This document shows positions 48,501-61,976 of a stretch of DNA of 64,000 nucleotides, one piece after another. The stretch spans positions 5,478,207 to 5,542,206 of the forward strand of contig CAJNOP010000003.1 of the NCBI GenBank assembly GCA_905250075.1. Direction: 5' to 3'. Source of the stretch: Rotaria sp. Silwood1. Taxonomy: Eukaryota > Rotifera > Eurotatoria > Philodinida > Philodinidae. The position numbers were made by a program, and so were the translations under genes. Position 1 is the first letter of the stretch. Every line of letters begins with the position of its first letter. The notes beneath the pieces are model-generated. The model was not told the DNA's origin, ran no database searches, and worked only from the letters and a program-made list of their open reading frames with translations.

Positions 48501-49715
48501 GATAGCATTAGAAGACTTCTGATATTTCTATTTCTAAACATAGACATATCTAAATGTCCTGGAATCGTTGCAAACATTTCGTCAGTTATTTCTAGCAAAA
48601 AAATATATCATTTCTGCGTCGCAAGGTTCCGACAAATACTACGAAGTAATCATCATCGAAGAAACAGATATTGAGATGAATTTATTCTTGGTCCTTGATT
48701 CAATTCTGACATCTTTACGCAGCTGAAATATAGAGATAGTTCCTATACATAAATTGTGATCAGAACATACCTATTGATATCTAGTCACAAATCAATCATT
48801 GACAATTAAACAATACGTACTATTTCTAGTTATCAATCAACTTCATAGAATTTATAACAATAGCCTCAATATTTAAGTCTCCTCTCAAAAATCGATTTTC
48901 GGTTAGTTTTTTTGTGTTGAAAGAACACATCAGGATGCAGAGTTTGACAGAACCCTTTTTTCTAAATTGTTAACGTTTAAGTTAATGTCTTTGAAAACTC
49001 GCAAAAAATGGTGCTTTAAGTATAAAAGTACTTCTACAAATGAAATAAAGGAATTGGCTACAATGAATCTCCCTCAAAAATTCTGATATACGTGATTAAA
49101 AAAGCGTAATTAGAGAAAAAACAAAAAAATTTTCCTGATTTTTTTTTTCTGAAAACGATATATTTTTCGAGTAGTTGATGACAGAAATCATCAAAAATTT
49201 TGACAAAAAAAAATGCTAAATAAAAAAACATGTCATTTTTGAAAGATCAGATCTAGAACTAGTCTATCATGCATTTATCTTAATTTCGCTAATTGTGACA
49301 AAAATTGACTTTTTTCTGAGTCGAGAAAGTCTTAAGAAAAAGATTTTTTATCAAGCATGTATATGTAACAACTTCAAATGATTCAATGTTGTTATACTTT
49401 AAATTATTATTTTTGATATATTTTTACTGAAATGTAATAACATATTGTTATGACTATTTCAGAGAAGAAAATCATATTTAGAAAAGACAATTGTAACATA
49501 GTTATGAAGCACATTAAAGTTTATTTTATCTATATTTTTCAAGCAACAATATAAGATCTAGATGTGTATACCTAGAAAAAATGTTATTCGTTTCAAATGA
49601 TACTATAGAAATGTCACATAGTAACAAACTTATGAAAAGAATAGCATGTCTATTCAACAAAAAGACAAAGAGAACTCTGGAAACAAAAAATCTAGACAAA
49701 ATTATAAAAAACTTT
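45541..49715. other. Long gene-free region
   Basis: 4.2 kb of AT-rich DNA between the inverted-repeat element and the 3' end of SREBP. A TTTAAACGC motif recurs at ~46633 and ~46943, in a stretch (46600-46970) that is slightly richer in CG dinucleotides than its surroundings. No coding similarity or RNA gene could be recognised. Confidence 0.5.
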
Positions 49716-52700
49716 TTACAAAGTAAAATATGGTCGACGTGTTAATGTCAAACATTGCTGTTGTAAACGATTAAGATCATTGTTTTTCCTTGTTTTTGAT
49801 GAAATAGCAACAGCTTGTTGAAGAATATTTCGATAACGATATACTGTTGATGGTAAAAAATGACAAAAAAGTAAAAGTGCTGCTATTATATCAAGATTTG
49901 GTAATGATTCTAAATTTAATAATAATGAATTAATTTTTTTTTCATAATTTTATTTGAATGTTTACCTTGTTTTGTTTGAATCATAGAATTTGATTGTTTC
50001 ATTGCACATTCGAATAATGTTTGAGTCATTAATGGATTTAAACCAGATGTTGTACGAAATATTGATTCAAATAAATAAAGCTGAAAAAAATGCGCATATA
50101 TATATATATATATTAATAAAATAAATATTTAAAATTATTTACTTTTTGTTTTGGTAATTTCATTAATTGATTTAGTCTTCTATAATAATCTAATTCTCGT
50201 TGAAAATCATCAAGAAATGGGATTTTTTTATTATTATTTGTGATTGAACTTGTTAGAAGACGAAGACGTAATGATAGAATACCATCTAATAATAATGTTT
50301 TGATTGCCTAGAATATTAAATAATAATAAAATATTCTATAAAAATAATAATTTATGAATATATTTAGTTGTCGGAGCTCTCCACTTTCTTGTTGCACTGT
50401 CCTTTTCATTGCATATATCAAATTTCGTGAATGCAATGCAACAACAATGCACAAGAGGCTGAAGACAAAAGCATAATCAACCAAAGATAACAAACCTACC
50501 ATATCCAAATTATCTTCATTATTATTAATATAACATGTCTCAATCTTAGATGATGTTAATAATTGACTTGATTGTCCTAATTGTTCAAGTAATAATATTC
50601 TTGTTGAATTTGTTTCATCATCATAATTAGTTAATATAGTAAGTATAATATGAATAGTTTCAATAATCTTAATATATTGTTCACTATATGAAATAAATAA
50701 ATTAAAAACATAAATGAATTTAATTGAAAAAGAGAATAACATACTTAACAAGTTTTTTTGATTGTGCCATATAATAGATAGTTTTGTTTGATGAATTTAT
50801 TTGTCGAAGTAAATCTGTTGATGTTATATTATTTATATTTTGTTTATCATTTGAAATACAACTTATAACTTGTAAACTATGTTGCCACCATGAAAATAGA
50901 TCAAGTTCATTTATATTTTTAATTATACATTGTTGTTGTTGTTGTTGTTCATTTTGAAATAAAAGTTGATTTTGTATATTATTATAAAGAATATATTGAA
51001 AAAATTGAATACGTATTGATTCTAGAAATAATTTATTTTTAAATAAATAAATATTTGTTTCATATATGAATTGATTTAAACGATCAATATCTAATAACCA
51101 TATATCATTAATATCAATTGGTACAAGAAATTTTAATAAATATGATATAAATATAGGAAATAATCCATCTAGTTTTTTAAATGTTAATGCCGATAGAAAA
51201 CAAATTTCATTTCTTTTATTTTTATCTAATTTTTTTCCTGAATTTATAGATGTATTTATTGTTAATAAAAACAAGTTTAAAATATTTAATAAGGATTTTG
51301 AATACCGATATTCTATTTTCCATAATTGTAAATAACAATCATTTAATTCACGATTATAATTACGTGTATCTATTGATTTAGTCCAACCTGACCAATATGT
51401 TAACCAACGTCCAACAAATATAATATTAAGAAAGAAACGAATTATTTGCCATGTTATGGAAGACAAATAATAAATATATGTATTATCAATTGATATATAA
51501 AGTTTTTCACAACATTTTCGATAATATATATATGCTTCGTTTAACTGATTCTTTCAAAAATAAAACAAAATTTACAATTATACTTTGATCTGATTTAGAA
51601 ATATTCGAAACAGCTCCTCGCCACAGATTACTTCACAGATAAACTCTTATAAAACTAACTTCAAAGTATTTAGAAAGTTTAAATTTTTAATGAATAACTA
51701 TGGTTGCTTTATTGAATTAACGATTAGTTACAAAATCATTCAAATAGAAATATTTTCTTGTTGTAGTAGTTGATTTTTATATGTCTGCCTGTAGAAGAAT
51801 GATAACTCATTAATTGACGAAATTTCAGAATTCTTTTCGAGGATTATAGAGAATGGTTCTTAGCAAAGAAAAAATGAAAATCTTTTTTATCAGTTCATGT
51901 CATAAAAGGCAATGATCGCTTTGAAATCATATATTAAAGTATTTCCTTTCCTTACGATTATCCTATCGAACTGCGTTATTACTACTAGAACAAAATAATT
52001 GGAAATAATTCATCCTATTATTAACATACTTCATTTATAAGTGCATCTGCTTTTTTCTTATAAACATAATATTCATCCATATCTAATTCATGTACGATGG
52101 GTTCTCCATGAACAAAAATTTTTACAAGACAAACAAGACATATTGCTATATTGAGCATCCATGCAATAAGATGTTTCCATGATATACTCAAAAATACTAA
52201 ATAAAAAAAAGAAAAAAAAAAAATAATTCAATTGGAAGAAAAATTTTTATTACATAATGTATTAACATTTTCATTATCTTTTACTGCTTGTAATGTTCTT
52301 GAACTGAGAGTTGATTGTATTTCAGTTGTACCACCATTATTCGATGAATGGATACGATCAAGTAAATAATTAAATGGATTTATTATAAGTACACATAACA
52401 TAAAACAACATAAGACTAATCGTGATCCATCAACCATACCACGTTTACTTTTCGTTGGTTTTTTTCCTTTATAATCAAAAGAAATTATTGAAAAAATAAA
52501 AAAATGATTATTTGTTTATTTATTTTACTTTTTCTAGCAGGGTTATATACTTCACCATTTGAATCAGTACTAAATATTGATGTTGGATTTTTCGTCGAAG
52601 AAATTTTACCCGATGATTGTACATCAACATCATTACTTGGACGATCAGTGCCTGAATCGAAGAAAGAAGAAATAATAAATCGCAGTGTAGATAAAGGCTT

Positions 52701-54413
52701 TTTATAGGGAAATATAAGCTAATGCTCTTTTCTTTTTTTTTTTTTTCTTTTTTTTTCTTTCTCAAGTACACTCGCATTATCTAAAACTAATAAAAGAAGA
52801 AAGCAATCAATGCTATGGAACGAGTGATGACAGCAGCTTACTGCTTTGTGTCTATCTATCGTTTGAATGTAACAGGTCTCATGAGACAAGAAAAAAAGAC
52901 GACAAATCAAAATAAAATAAAATAGAATATTGAAATATCTATTAAAATAATTAGATATTCAACAGATGAAAAATGATTATAAACATACTTGTCAAATTTA
53001 ATTGTTTCAAGATGTTTTTCAAGGTACTATTTTCTTCTTCTAATCGACGATTAGTTGATTGAAGTTGTCGAATATATTCAATTGTATGTCGAAGTATACC
53101 AGATTTTTGGATCTATTCAATACGAAAAAAAAACACTTTTCAACACATGATTAGTCTTTATTTAGTAGATGAGATAATCTAGAAGATAGACTGCATCTAA
53201 TCAGTAAGCTGTCGAACAGAAAAAAAAGAAGAAAGAAAACCAATTGCTCTGTCCATGTTATCAACTGACGATAGACTTATCTATTGCCACTCTAATCAAT
53301 CTTTTTCATTTTTTTTTTCTAACTACTTATTCGCCTACCTTTCCATCAGTAACTGCTACAATTTCTTTCAATTCATTTATTTTTTCATTAATACTAGATC
53401 GATATCGTTTTTCAATTGCAGTATGTGATAACTTTCGTCGAGAACGATTACCATTTCCATTTACAATGATTGATTCAGTATTATTATTATTATTATTATT
53501 ATTTTCTGTTAATGAGTCTTGATGACTAAATTTATCTGAACTATTAGAAATAAGATTATGACTTGTTTGGTGAACAATTCTTAAAGGAATATTATTTGCA
53601 ATAATAGTACTATTTTCAAGAAGAGTGGAAATTGTATTAGCACTTGTTGTCGATGTATTCGGAATAGAATGCATTAACTAGAAAAGATCGAGAATTTTCA
53701 AAAAAGAAACAAGATAAAAATGATCTTATGCTTACTGCTTGAAATTGATCGTAGGTAATTGTAATTGGTTCAGGTTTCTCAATTAACTTAGGAAACTGAA
53801 CAGATGATAATGATGATTGAGAGCAGTTCATTGTTTGTTGTCTTGTAAAAATGATTTGATCTACTTGACCGTTTGATGTATTCGTCGATGCAAACTAATA
53901 CATAATCACAAATATAGTATTACTTTTTTTACTTTTACAGTACTTCATGATGATCTGTTGGCAAACAGCTTGAAGCAGAGAATGGCAATTCATTATTTGT
54001 TTGTTGCTGTTGATATTGTTCAATTAATAATTTGAATACTTCTGGAGACAGTACTTCGTCGAATTCTGTTTGAAGAGTTTGTCCGTTATTGTCAATTGCT
54101 GCTGAATGTAAAGTAGTCTTGTATGATGAAGGAAGATCAGAAGATGTATGCAAGGAGTTTATGTCATTTGTCGAACTATCAATACATTGGATATCGTTTG
54201 TATTGACATCGAAGTCTGAGAGAAGATCAGTAAAAACACCATCTGATAAATTTAAATCATATGTTAAATAATCTTGTATATTAATATAAAATCAAAAATT
54301 CATTTTCATATTAAGACAAAAAAGAGATATATCTTACCGTCTAACACTGTTGAGGTAACGTTTAACGATTTCGGTGATTGAAACTCATCATATTGATGCA
54401 ATTTTCTACTCAT
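49716..54413 (-). CDS. SREBF: Sterol regulatory element-binding protein (membrane-tethered bHLH-zip factor)
   Basis: Thirteen exons from 54413 to 49716, with boundaries 54413-54338, 54272-53944, 53894-53736, 53677-53339, 53112-52989, 52651-52529, 52466-52254, 52196-52030, 51544-50745, 50683-about 50398, 50307-50143, 50080-49966 and 49909-49716. The model gives about 1,029 residues; only the exon 10 donor is doubtful. SREBPs sit in the ER membrane and are cleaved in the Golgi by S1P and S2P to release a transcription factor for lipid synthesis. The bHLH reads SHTAIEKRYRSSINEKINEL, with the SREBP-specific tyrosine (Tyr280). Helix 2 and a leucine zipper follow (SGILRHTIEYIRQL...LKNILKQLNL). Two membrane spans (RLVLCCFMLCVLIINP; HLIAWMLNIAICLVCLV) flank a lumenal loop with RTLQ, an S1P-type site. 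The C-terminal helical SCAP-binding domain is long. The N-terminus is acidic. Confidence 0.92.
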
Positions 54414-55112
54414 TCTTTCCCTTATTCTTATTGTTTACATAGAAAAATAAAATAGAGTAATACATTTTTATTTCGTTGCTACCAATATTCGAAGCATCAC
54501 GCCATTCTATGCAGATCGATAGATGACTCATCGTACTGTCAAAGCGTTCTTGGCAACAGTGATGATTGCTTCACACGAATATCCTATTAGAAATTCCATG
54601 ATATAACTGTTGCAATAAATATCAAATTGATTCGAATGTTTACTAATAAGATATTATGGAAGTTTTCAAATACTTCATATCAAAATTAATGTAGATGTCG
54701 TCGTTAGGTATGAAAAAATTGACTCTTCTAACTTTTGTAAGATGTAGCTCAGTTAATTCTGAAAGTCATATTGATTCATTTCATATAAAATCTATTCTAT
54801 ATTGATGTTTGACCTTTTCGATTCACATTTACATTGATATTACATGATGAATAAATACGATTCTGTATAGTACTATAAGGACAGCAGCAATAGTTTACTT
54901 TCTGTTGACTTGATACTTATCAAATAGAAGCTAAACATTAAGCGATTTTTGTAGTCAAAATAGTATATAAAATATTTTCATTAGAATTTCGTTTTTCTTT
55001 TAAAGTTTATTAACAAATGATAGGTATAGTATTAGTGATTAATAAAAAGAGGAAAACTAATAAATATTTGATATCCATTGATGATTATAAAAAAAGAACA
55101 AATCCATAACGA
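54414..55112. promoter_or_regulatory. SREBP upstream region
   Basis: 699 bases between the SREBP start and the stop codon of the nicotinamidase gene on the same strand. They should contain the SREBP promoter. I see no E-box/SRE pair I would trust by eye. Confidence 0.4.
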
Positions 55113-56176
55113 TTATTGTTGTATGTAGTTTTTCACTTGATTAGATTGAATAACTCGGCCATGTTTCTGTGTAAATTCATCAAGTCTTTCCTTGATTGTT
55201 TTTGGATCTACTCCGCGACTTGCATCTTCAATCAGAAATGTTTTATAACCATGTTCTAATGCATCAATTGCTGTAAAATATACACAATAGTCTGTTGCTA
55301 GACCAGTAAGAAATACTTGTGTAACTTGTTTTTCTGTTAATGATTTATGTAATGTTGTTTCACTTAATTTTAAATTATCCCAAAAAGCTGAATATGAATC
55401 AATATCGGATTTTGTTCCTTTATATATATGAATAACTGATATATTTCGTGTATTCTTTTCATCGATTACTTTCAAATCCGGATGAAGTTCAGCACCAGAT
55501 GTATTCTGAACACAATGTGCAGGCCAAAGAATTTGTTCCATACGAGCAACACCAGGAATATCAAATATTGCCGTTGAATAAGGACGAAGATCAGCTAAAG
55601 GTGTTGAATCATTAGTAAGATATTGTGAACGAAGATGAAGACTATCAAAAAACGATATGTGATCACTAGGATGCCAATCATGACTATAAACAACTACATC
55701 GAAATCTATGGAATCAAGAAGATGATTTATAACTGGAACAACTTCTTCACCATTATGTTTAGATGGACATTTTCGAAGAGAAAGACTTCCATTAATAAAA
55801 TCATGTTGTACATCAATAATCAGAAGAGCATTAACTGGTCGACTAGAAGATTGTTGTTGATCTATGAAAATTAATAGATAAATAAAAATAAAATTAATAT
55901 GAATGATTAAAATTTCTTTGTTTTAAAGATCTAAGAAAAAAAGAGGAACTCACCATCTGCTAGTGAAGTATAACGAGATTTGAATAAATCTATTATATTA
56001 CGGTTACTATCATCGATTTTATTCAATAACTGATTCATACTATTATTGAGTAATAATTCAACTCGATTGAGTTGTTCTGATACATTATTCAATTGTTCCT
56101 TAATTTCATTATATTCTGATACTGCACTCATAGTTGAAAAGAAAGTGAAAGTTAGCAAGAATAATGATTTTTGCAT
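55113..56176 (-). CDS. Nicotinamidase with N-terminal signal peptide
   Basis: Two exons, 56176-55954 and 55861-55113, join in phase to 323 residues. The enzyme hydrolyses nicotinamide to nicotinic acid for NAD salvage. The isochorismatase-like fold carries the triad Asp91 (LLIIDVQHDF), Lys222 (IYKGTKSDIDSYSAF) and Cys267 (GLATDYCV); the metal site is SHDWHPSDH. LWPAHCVQNTSGAELH is the usual active-site loop. Exon 1 encodes a hydrophobic leader (KSLFLLTFTFFSTMSAVS), then a 50-residue amphipathic coiled-coil-like helix. The enzyme therefore seems to be secreted or lumenal. The chosen start is the only ATG giving this leader; a later in-frame ATG (residue 16) would remove most of it and yield a cytosolic form. 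Confidence 0.9.
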
Positions 56177-59100
56177 ATCGATATGATATATTGAAGCGAT
56201 GTATAAAATATGACAGCTACACTAACAAAACGGCAGATAAATAAAAAAATATCTCTCAACACTTACAGTTATATAAGTCTGTTAGTCGCCTTAATCGACT
56301 TTCAGCTATCATCGAATGTTGTTGGATGAAAATCTGCAGTCCAGAGAGTATATTTTCTATCGATGAATCATAAAAAAAAGCAACACAGTACACACACTGT
56401 TGTGTAATTAAATCAATAATCAAAAAGTTATGCGCGCATACATACATAGAATGATAAATAATTAGAAGTTCGTAACTATAACATAGCTACAAAAAAGCAT
56501 AGTGAGATTTTTATGAAAAATCACATTTATTCGAGGTTTCGATAGGTGATTAGTTGTCAAAATCTTGAATAAATATGATTTCAAACAAAAACATCCATCA
56601 CTGTTTTTCATAGCAGTATTGTACTCACTAATCTCCTGCTTACATTCTACTATTCTTCAATCTCATTATTTATCTAGTACTTTCTTCACATGTAAGAAAT
56701 AACAGTCGACCTATACAGAATAGGACACTTTGATTTTCTTTTTTGTTTTTGAAGATAACAACACAGTTTAAAAACATATTTTAAGATCGTTCGATAGGGA
56801 ACTTTTTGTTTCATAAAACTATCAACTTCGTTCTTCATAAAAAGTTTTTATGAAGAAGAAAAATCAAAAAAAGTGACAGCTACTCGATCATTGAACTGCG
56901 ACTGTCAAAAAAACAGAACAATTATTAAAAATATGTATAAATATCAGTTCCACCGAACTTCGAAATATGCTACATCTTGCGATTTTTCGTAATTCTATCA
57001 AAAACAAACAAATAAAAGAACAACTTTTCAAGCAAAAATTAGAAAGCAACACAAAAGATTTTTTCTACCATCTCCATGCCATTGAAAATAATTTAAAGAT
57101 TTACGTCGTCTGGTTTCAATATTATATCATTTTATTCACAATAAAATTCTGTGTCCAATAATGATAATGATAAACTGTTCATTGAAAATACTAATCTTTG
57201 AAAACAGGAGTTTTGAAAATCTAAGTAAAACAAAATACTAACAGGTGTTAGTGCCAAACATTTTGTATCTGAACGACGCTATTACGAGCTATGATAAAAT
57301 CTTTAGATTATAGGCCATAATACGTTTAATCTATCGATGCCAAATGTGAAGTATTCGGCATCACCTTGGATAAATACGAGCTTGCACCAATCATTAGATG
57401 TCCGTAGAAAATAATAGGAGGGCGCAGTTAGGCAGTGAAGCAGCGATCAATCTTTCCAATTTTTCATCGACAAGAAACAACTTATTAAAACAACGAAGTC
57501 CACTTTTTTGTAGAGCGAAAAATTCTTTACTACATGAGCTTAGAATGATGCCTTTAAACAATATTTCGTTCATCAAAACGCATAAAATCAAATTGTCATT
57601 ATTTATTGACCATTCATTAATTTCTTTGGTTATCTAAAGATATCGTAAAAAAACTTAGGTACATTCAATGAAAAGGATTCTCTTTTTACTAATGAGTTCA
57701 GATCTTAATAAATAAATAAATTCATAATATTTATTCTATTCCATTTCGTATTTAACATGTTACACTTGTGATCTATAGAAGTTTGTGTTCACAACTATTA
57801 AACAAGTCTTTATTTATTTAGTTTTTACATCATATGTTGATGGTCTATATTATTAATATATGATTAAATCTTCTGCATCAAAGAAATAAAATTATATGTC
57901 TGATAAGATCATTAGTAAGTCATACCAAGCAAACATAATTACTTCTTCTATTGAAATCGTTTCTGATTAATATTTTCATTAGAGAAGTTTCTCTATATCT
58001 TACTTTCAGATTATAAAACTTTAAAATCATTCTTAAAATTTTTGCAATCGAACATTGATTATATTTACTTTGGAGTAAACAAAGATTCATAATAATTTAT
58101 TCAGTCTTTAAATCCAAGAATAAAGAAGTAAATACACTTAGTAAATTCCATTGTTTCATAGTTTCAACCGTTATATATTTGCCAAAGTTTGTTTTAAAGT
58201 TTTGATAATATTTAATATTTGAAGTTCTAGTAGAAAAATCGATAATACTTGATTACTGTTTTTCTAAAAGAAAAGTTATTACAATAATTTCATATATACC
58301 TCTAGGATGGTCAAAGAAAAAGAAAGAATTCACTTATAATTTACATGACAAACATGAACTCTTTGAATATCAGTTTAAAAAAATTGGATTCTTAACTATT
58401 TTACAATTATTACGATCACACACACCTGTGAACGAAAATCTTCTTCTCTCCCTATCTTCCTCCTTCCCATTTATTCTTTCCGCGCAGAACATCTTTAGTT
58501 ATAAGTAAGTGAATGTTGATTACAAAGATGGTTTAAGTACTTTATTGTAGTGTAGGATATGATAAATGACAATTTGTTTCAATGAAGAATAAATGTCTTT
58601 CAAGACAATTGAGCAACACTGCAGATAAGTTAATTAATAGTATGTTTTATGACTCAGTTATCTCGTTTTTTATATCTACTAACTGTTGTACTGGTTTGAA
58701 TCATTAAACTCTCTTCATCGTCGACTCTAATCTCTTTCGAGAAATGTGGTACACAAGATAATACACATATAGATAAAATGGAACTAGCAGAACATTCAGA
58801 AAAAACCAAAAAAAAAGAGATAACCTAGCTATGAAGTATTCTGTCAACTAACTCATTTGTAACGTTATTCGATTGTATTAAATGATATGCATTCTTCATT
58901 GATGCAAGTCATAATCGATCATAGACTACACTAATATACAGTATTTGAGCCACTCTTGTAACTAGGATTCACTTGAGATCAAGGAGACACCATATGAAAA
59001 GAACGAAAATGGAAAGACTGTTGCCCGTCGGTGTAGGTAAGATTAACTGAATAAAAAAACAGATTAATTACATATGAATGATTGAAGCATAAATACTAAA

Positions 59101-61053
59101 AAAAAATAAAAGTTGACGGTGATGAATAAATATCCACTTGTCTACCGTATTAAGTATATTTGAATGAAACATTAAAATATATGGATTGATTGTTGTTCAT
59201 GATTTTAAGAATAGATTTGCATAATAGAATTCACAATCAACGAATTGTCAGATTAAATCAATAGCAAGAATTTAGAGAAATATATATTACAATCTTAAAA
59301 AACTTTAATGATATGATAAATCTCTAGGTAAAATAATAAAAAGAAACAATTAAACTGAAGATAAGAACATGCTTATAAAAAACTCGAGATAGGCTTTTGG
59401 GAGCCAGACACAATAAAACACGGAAAATATTTTGTACGACAATACAATCCAAATTGAATTGTTTTCGAAAGAAATGACTCAGCAACATGAACTATTTGTT
59501 GCCTTCAATATTTGAAGCATCAATATATGTTTTTATATAATCAGTAGACATAACAAAACTCAACTGAGAAATTTACATAGATATGAATAGGTTATCGATT
59601 GTTCATTTATATTATACTCAACTGTATACGAACATTGCTAATTCTAATCATTGACAAAATCTGTACAAGTAATATGTTTGATAGTTATGATCGGTTTTCT
59701 AAAGAATACTGAAGTTCGTTTATATATGCTCTAATAAACATGTTGTATGATGTTATTTTATTTAGAATAATTATTTCCAAGCAGATTCATTTACAATTCA
59801 AATATTATAAGTCTATCAATGACTATCTCTTAATTTGAATAAATGTTTTGAAATTTCTTGAATATTGTCCATTTTTTCCTAACGACTATGATGGAGAGAA
59901 GTTTAGTCGTCTATCGAGTTTTAGAGTGTGTGTTTTTATCCAGTGAAAGTGTCGCTTCGAAACAGCAAGAAAAAGTAAAGAAAGAAAGAAAAAAATAGAA
60001 GAAAGTGAAGTTAAAGGAAGACTCCATAAAAAAATATGAACTCGATCAACTTTGATATTTGTTTCTAGTGGATTCCTACTATTCATTGCAACCTACACAA
60101 GCAGATGCTATTTTTTTCCATCATAAAATACTGATCTTTCGTATGTTGGTACATGCGTACTGGACTGTTGTCATCATTAATGCAATAACCATATCGTTAT
60201 TTGACCAGAGATCAGCAAAGTTGACTTTTCTTCCGATCGAAAACGAAATTATTTATCTCTACATCTGATTTTCTCATTTTCGTCATAAGTAACAAGAATT
60301 GAAACATAAACAATAGATCCGATGGTAGTGAAATTGATTAAACTAAATGCCCCAAAAATATTTTTTTAGTGTTTGCTAAAGATGTTCAAGTCAAAACGTA
60401 ACTTTAATATACACTTAATGTATGTCTGTTCCACTACTTTGTTCTCGATGAATACGTAATTATTATATTCAAATATAGAAAGAAGAATAAAAGAATAACT
60501 GAAACGTAATGTAAGATCAGAGAGTATATCATAATAAAAGAATTTAAATATTAATTCACGATTTCATGTCGATGCTATATAATAACATCACTACATATTT
60601 TAACTTTCTACCGGAAAACCTCTACGGAAAGTCTCATGCTATTATACTTAATAGATGGCTTTTTGAATAGTCATCTAATAAAAAAAAAAACGTTTATTTC
60701 TTTTTTAAACTTTTGTTTTTCTTAAAAACTTAACTTCATTAATATCAACGGTTTTTTTCTTATTTTAGTTGCTGTTTTCTTTTCATAATGAATTATTTTT
60801 CTATTACTTCGTTCAAGTTCTCACTAAGTCATTTTCTATTAAACATAATACTTTAATTGTTTCATATCATGAATTCAATAAAAATTATTGTCTTTTCAAA
60901 AATTATTTAGACTGTATTCTCTAAAATTAATTATTTATTCTATCAAGACTATTATGAAAGAATAATATAAATAAATAATTAATAGCGCTATTTGCTGAAG
61001 TTACTAAGAAATGAAATCAGAATGAATTTCTTGTTCAATTTACGTATAATAAT
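56177..61053. other. Intergenic region between nicotinamidase and RCAN
   Basis: 4.9 kb of AT-rich DNA. Close to the nicotinamidase gene, a minus-strand stretch ending at 56267 has a consensus donor (AACT|GTAAGT) and could be an alternative or 5' exon. Open frames at 56967-57161, 57394-57637 (both strands) and 59886-60268 match nothing. No RNA gene or repeat stands out. Confidence 0.45.
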
Positions 61054-61976
61054 ATGACAGAAGCAACAACGACAAATATTGTTTCTACTGTTGATTCAAC
61101 ATTAATCACCGAAAGTGAAACTTTATCTAATTCATTCGCACCATTCAATATTCATAGACATGAGTCACAAATAGAACTAAATAATTATTACATTAATTAT
61201 ATTGATGATTCATTAGTTCAATCAGAATCAAAAACAATAGACATGAACGAAAATTTAACAACAATGTCCGTTAGTAAAGAAAATTCATGTCGACTTGAAG
61301 TATCACAGTTACCTGAAGAAGTAATGAAATTTTTATAGTAAACAAATAAACATAAAACTTAATATAGATATTCATTGATAAAAATATTCAATGTGAATTT
61401 GAATGTATTTTTCATGAATTTGATCCAGCAGTCATTATATCCTATTCAAATACTTTTCAACAAGCTTATCTAACTTTTTCCGATCCATTATTAGCATTTC
61501 AAGTGCGTGCAAATATGAATGGAAAAGAATTTCGTAATAAAAAAATTCAAATATCATATCTATTAAAAAATTCTTCATCAATTAAATATCTTAAACCACC
61601 TAAACAAGAATGTATATATATGCAATCACCACCAACAACACCACCTATTGGTTGGGTTGCTAAACATGAAGAATTGCCTGATATAAATTTTGATTTATTT
61701 CTTGCTTTATCAAAATTACAATCTAATGAACCGCTTGAAATTTTTCCAAAACAAAATAATCTTCCAGCAATTATTATTCATCCATGTTCAGATACATCAT
61801 CAGACGATGATGATCTTGATGATGTTATTAATCCTATTATTGATGAATTTGGACATAAAAAATATCAAACAATTGAAGCTAAAAGACATGCTCATATTTT
61901 ACATGATGCTATTCTTGTACCAGGTGAACAACATATCAAACAAAGTGCAGGTGATGGTGATAAAATAGTATCTTAA
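61054..61976 (+). CDS. RCAN: Calcipressin / regulator of calcineurin (RCAN)
   Basis: Two exons, 61054-61320 and 61368-61976, join in phase to 291 residues. RCAN proteins bind and modulate the phosphatase calcineurin in the cytoplasm. After a ~80-residue Ser/Thr-rich N-terminus, an RRM-like fold follows (PEEIFIDKNIQCEFECIFHE, AYLTFSDPLLAFQVRANMNG). Next comes the family hallmark SP motif SPPTTPPIGW (FLISPPxSPPVGW in animals), with two phosphorylatable positions. After that are INFDLFLALSKL and a PAIIIHPC calcineurin-docking stretch, then an acidic run (SSDDDDLDD). The end is longer than usual and contains a KKYQTIEAKR segment in the place of the vertebrate PKIIQT. The intron at 61321-61367 is only 47 bases. 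Confidence 0.92.

Noticed and set aside
57394-57637. Frames on both strands, one reading LRCFNKLFLVDEKLERLI
   Set aside because: It looks superficially protein-like but there is no family match, no exon partners and an equally long frame on the other strand.
61690-61968. Met/Ile-rich frame overlapping RCAN exon 2
   Set aside because: It is an out-of-frame shadow of the RCAN coding sequence.
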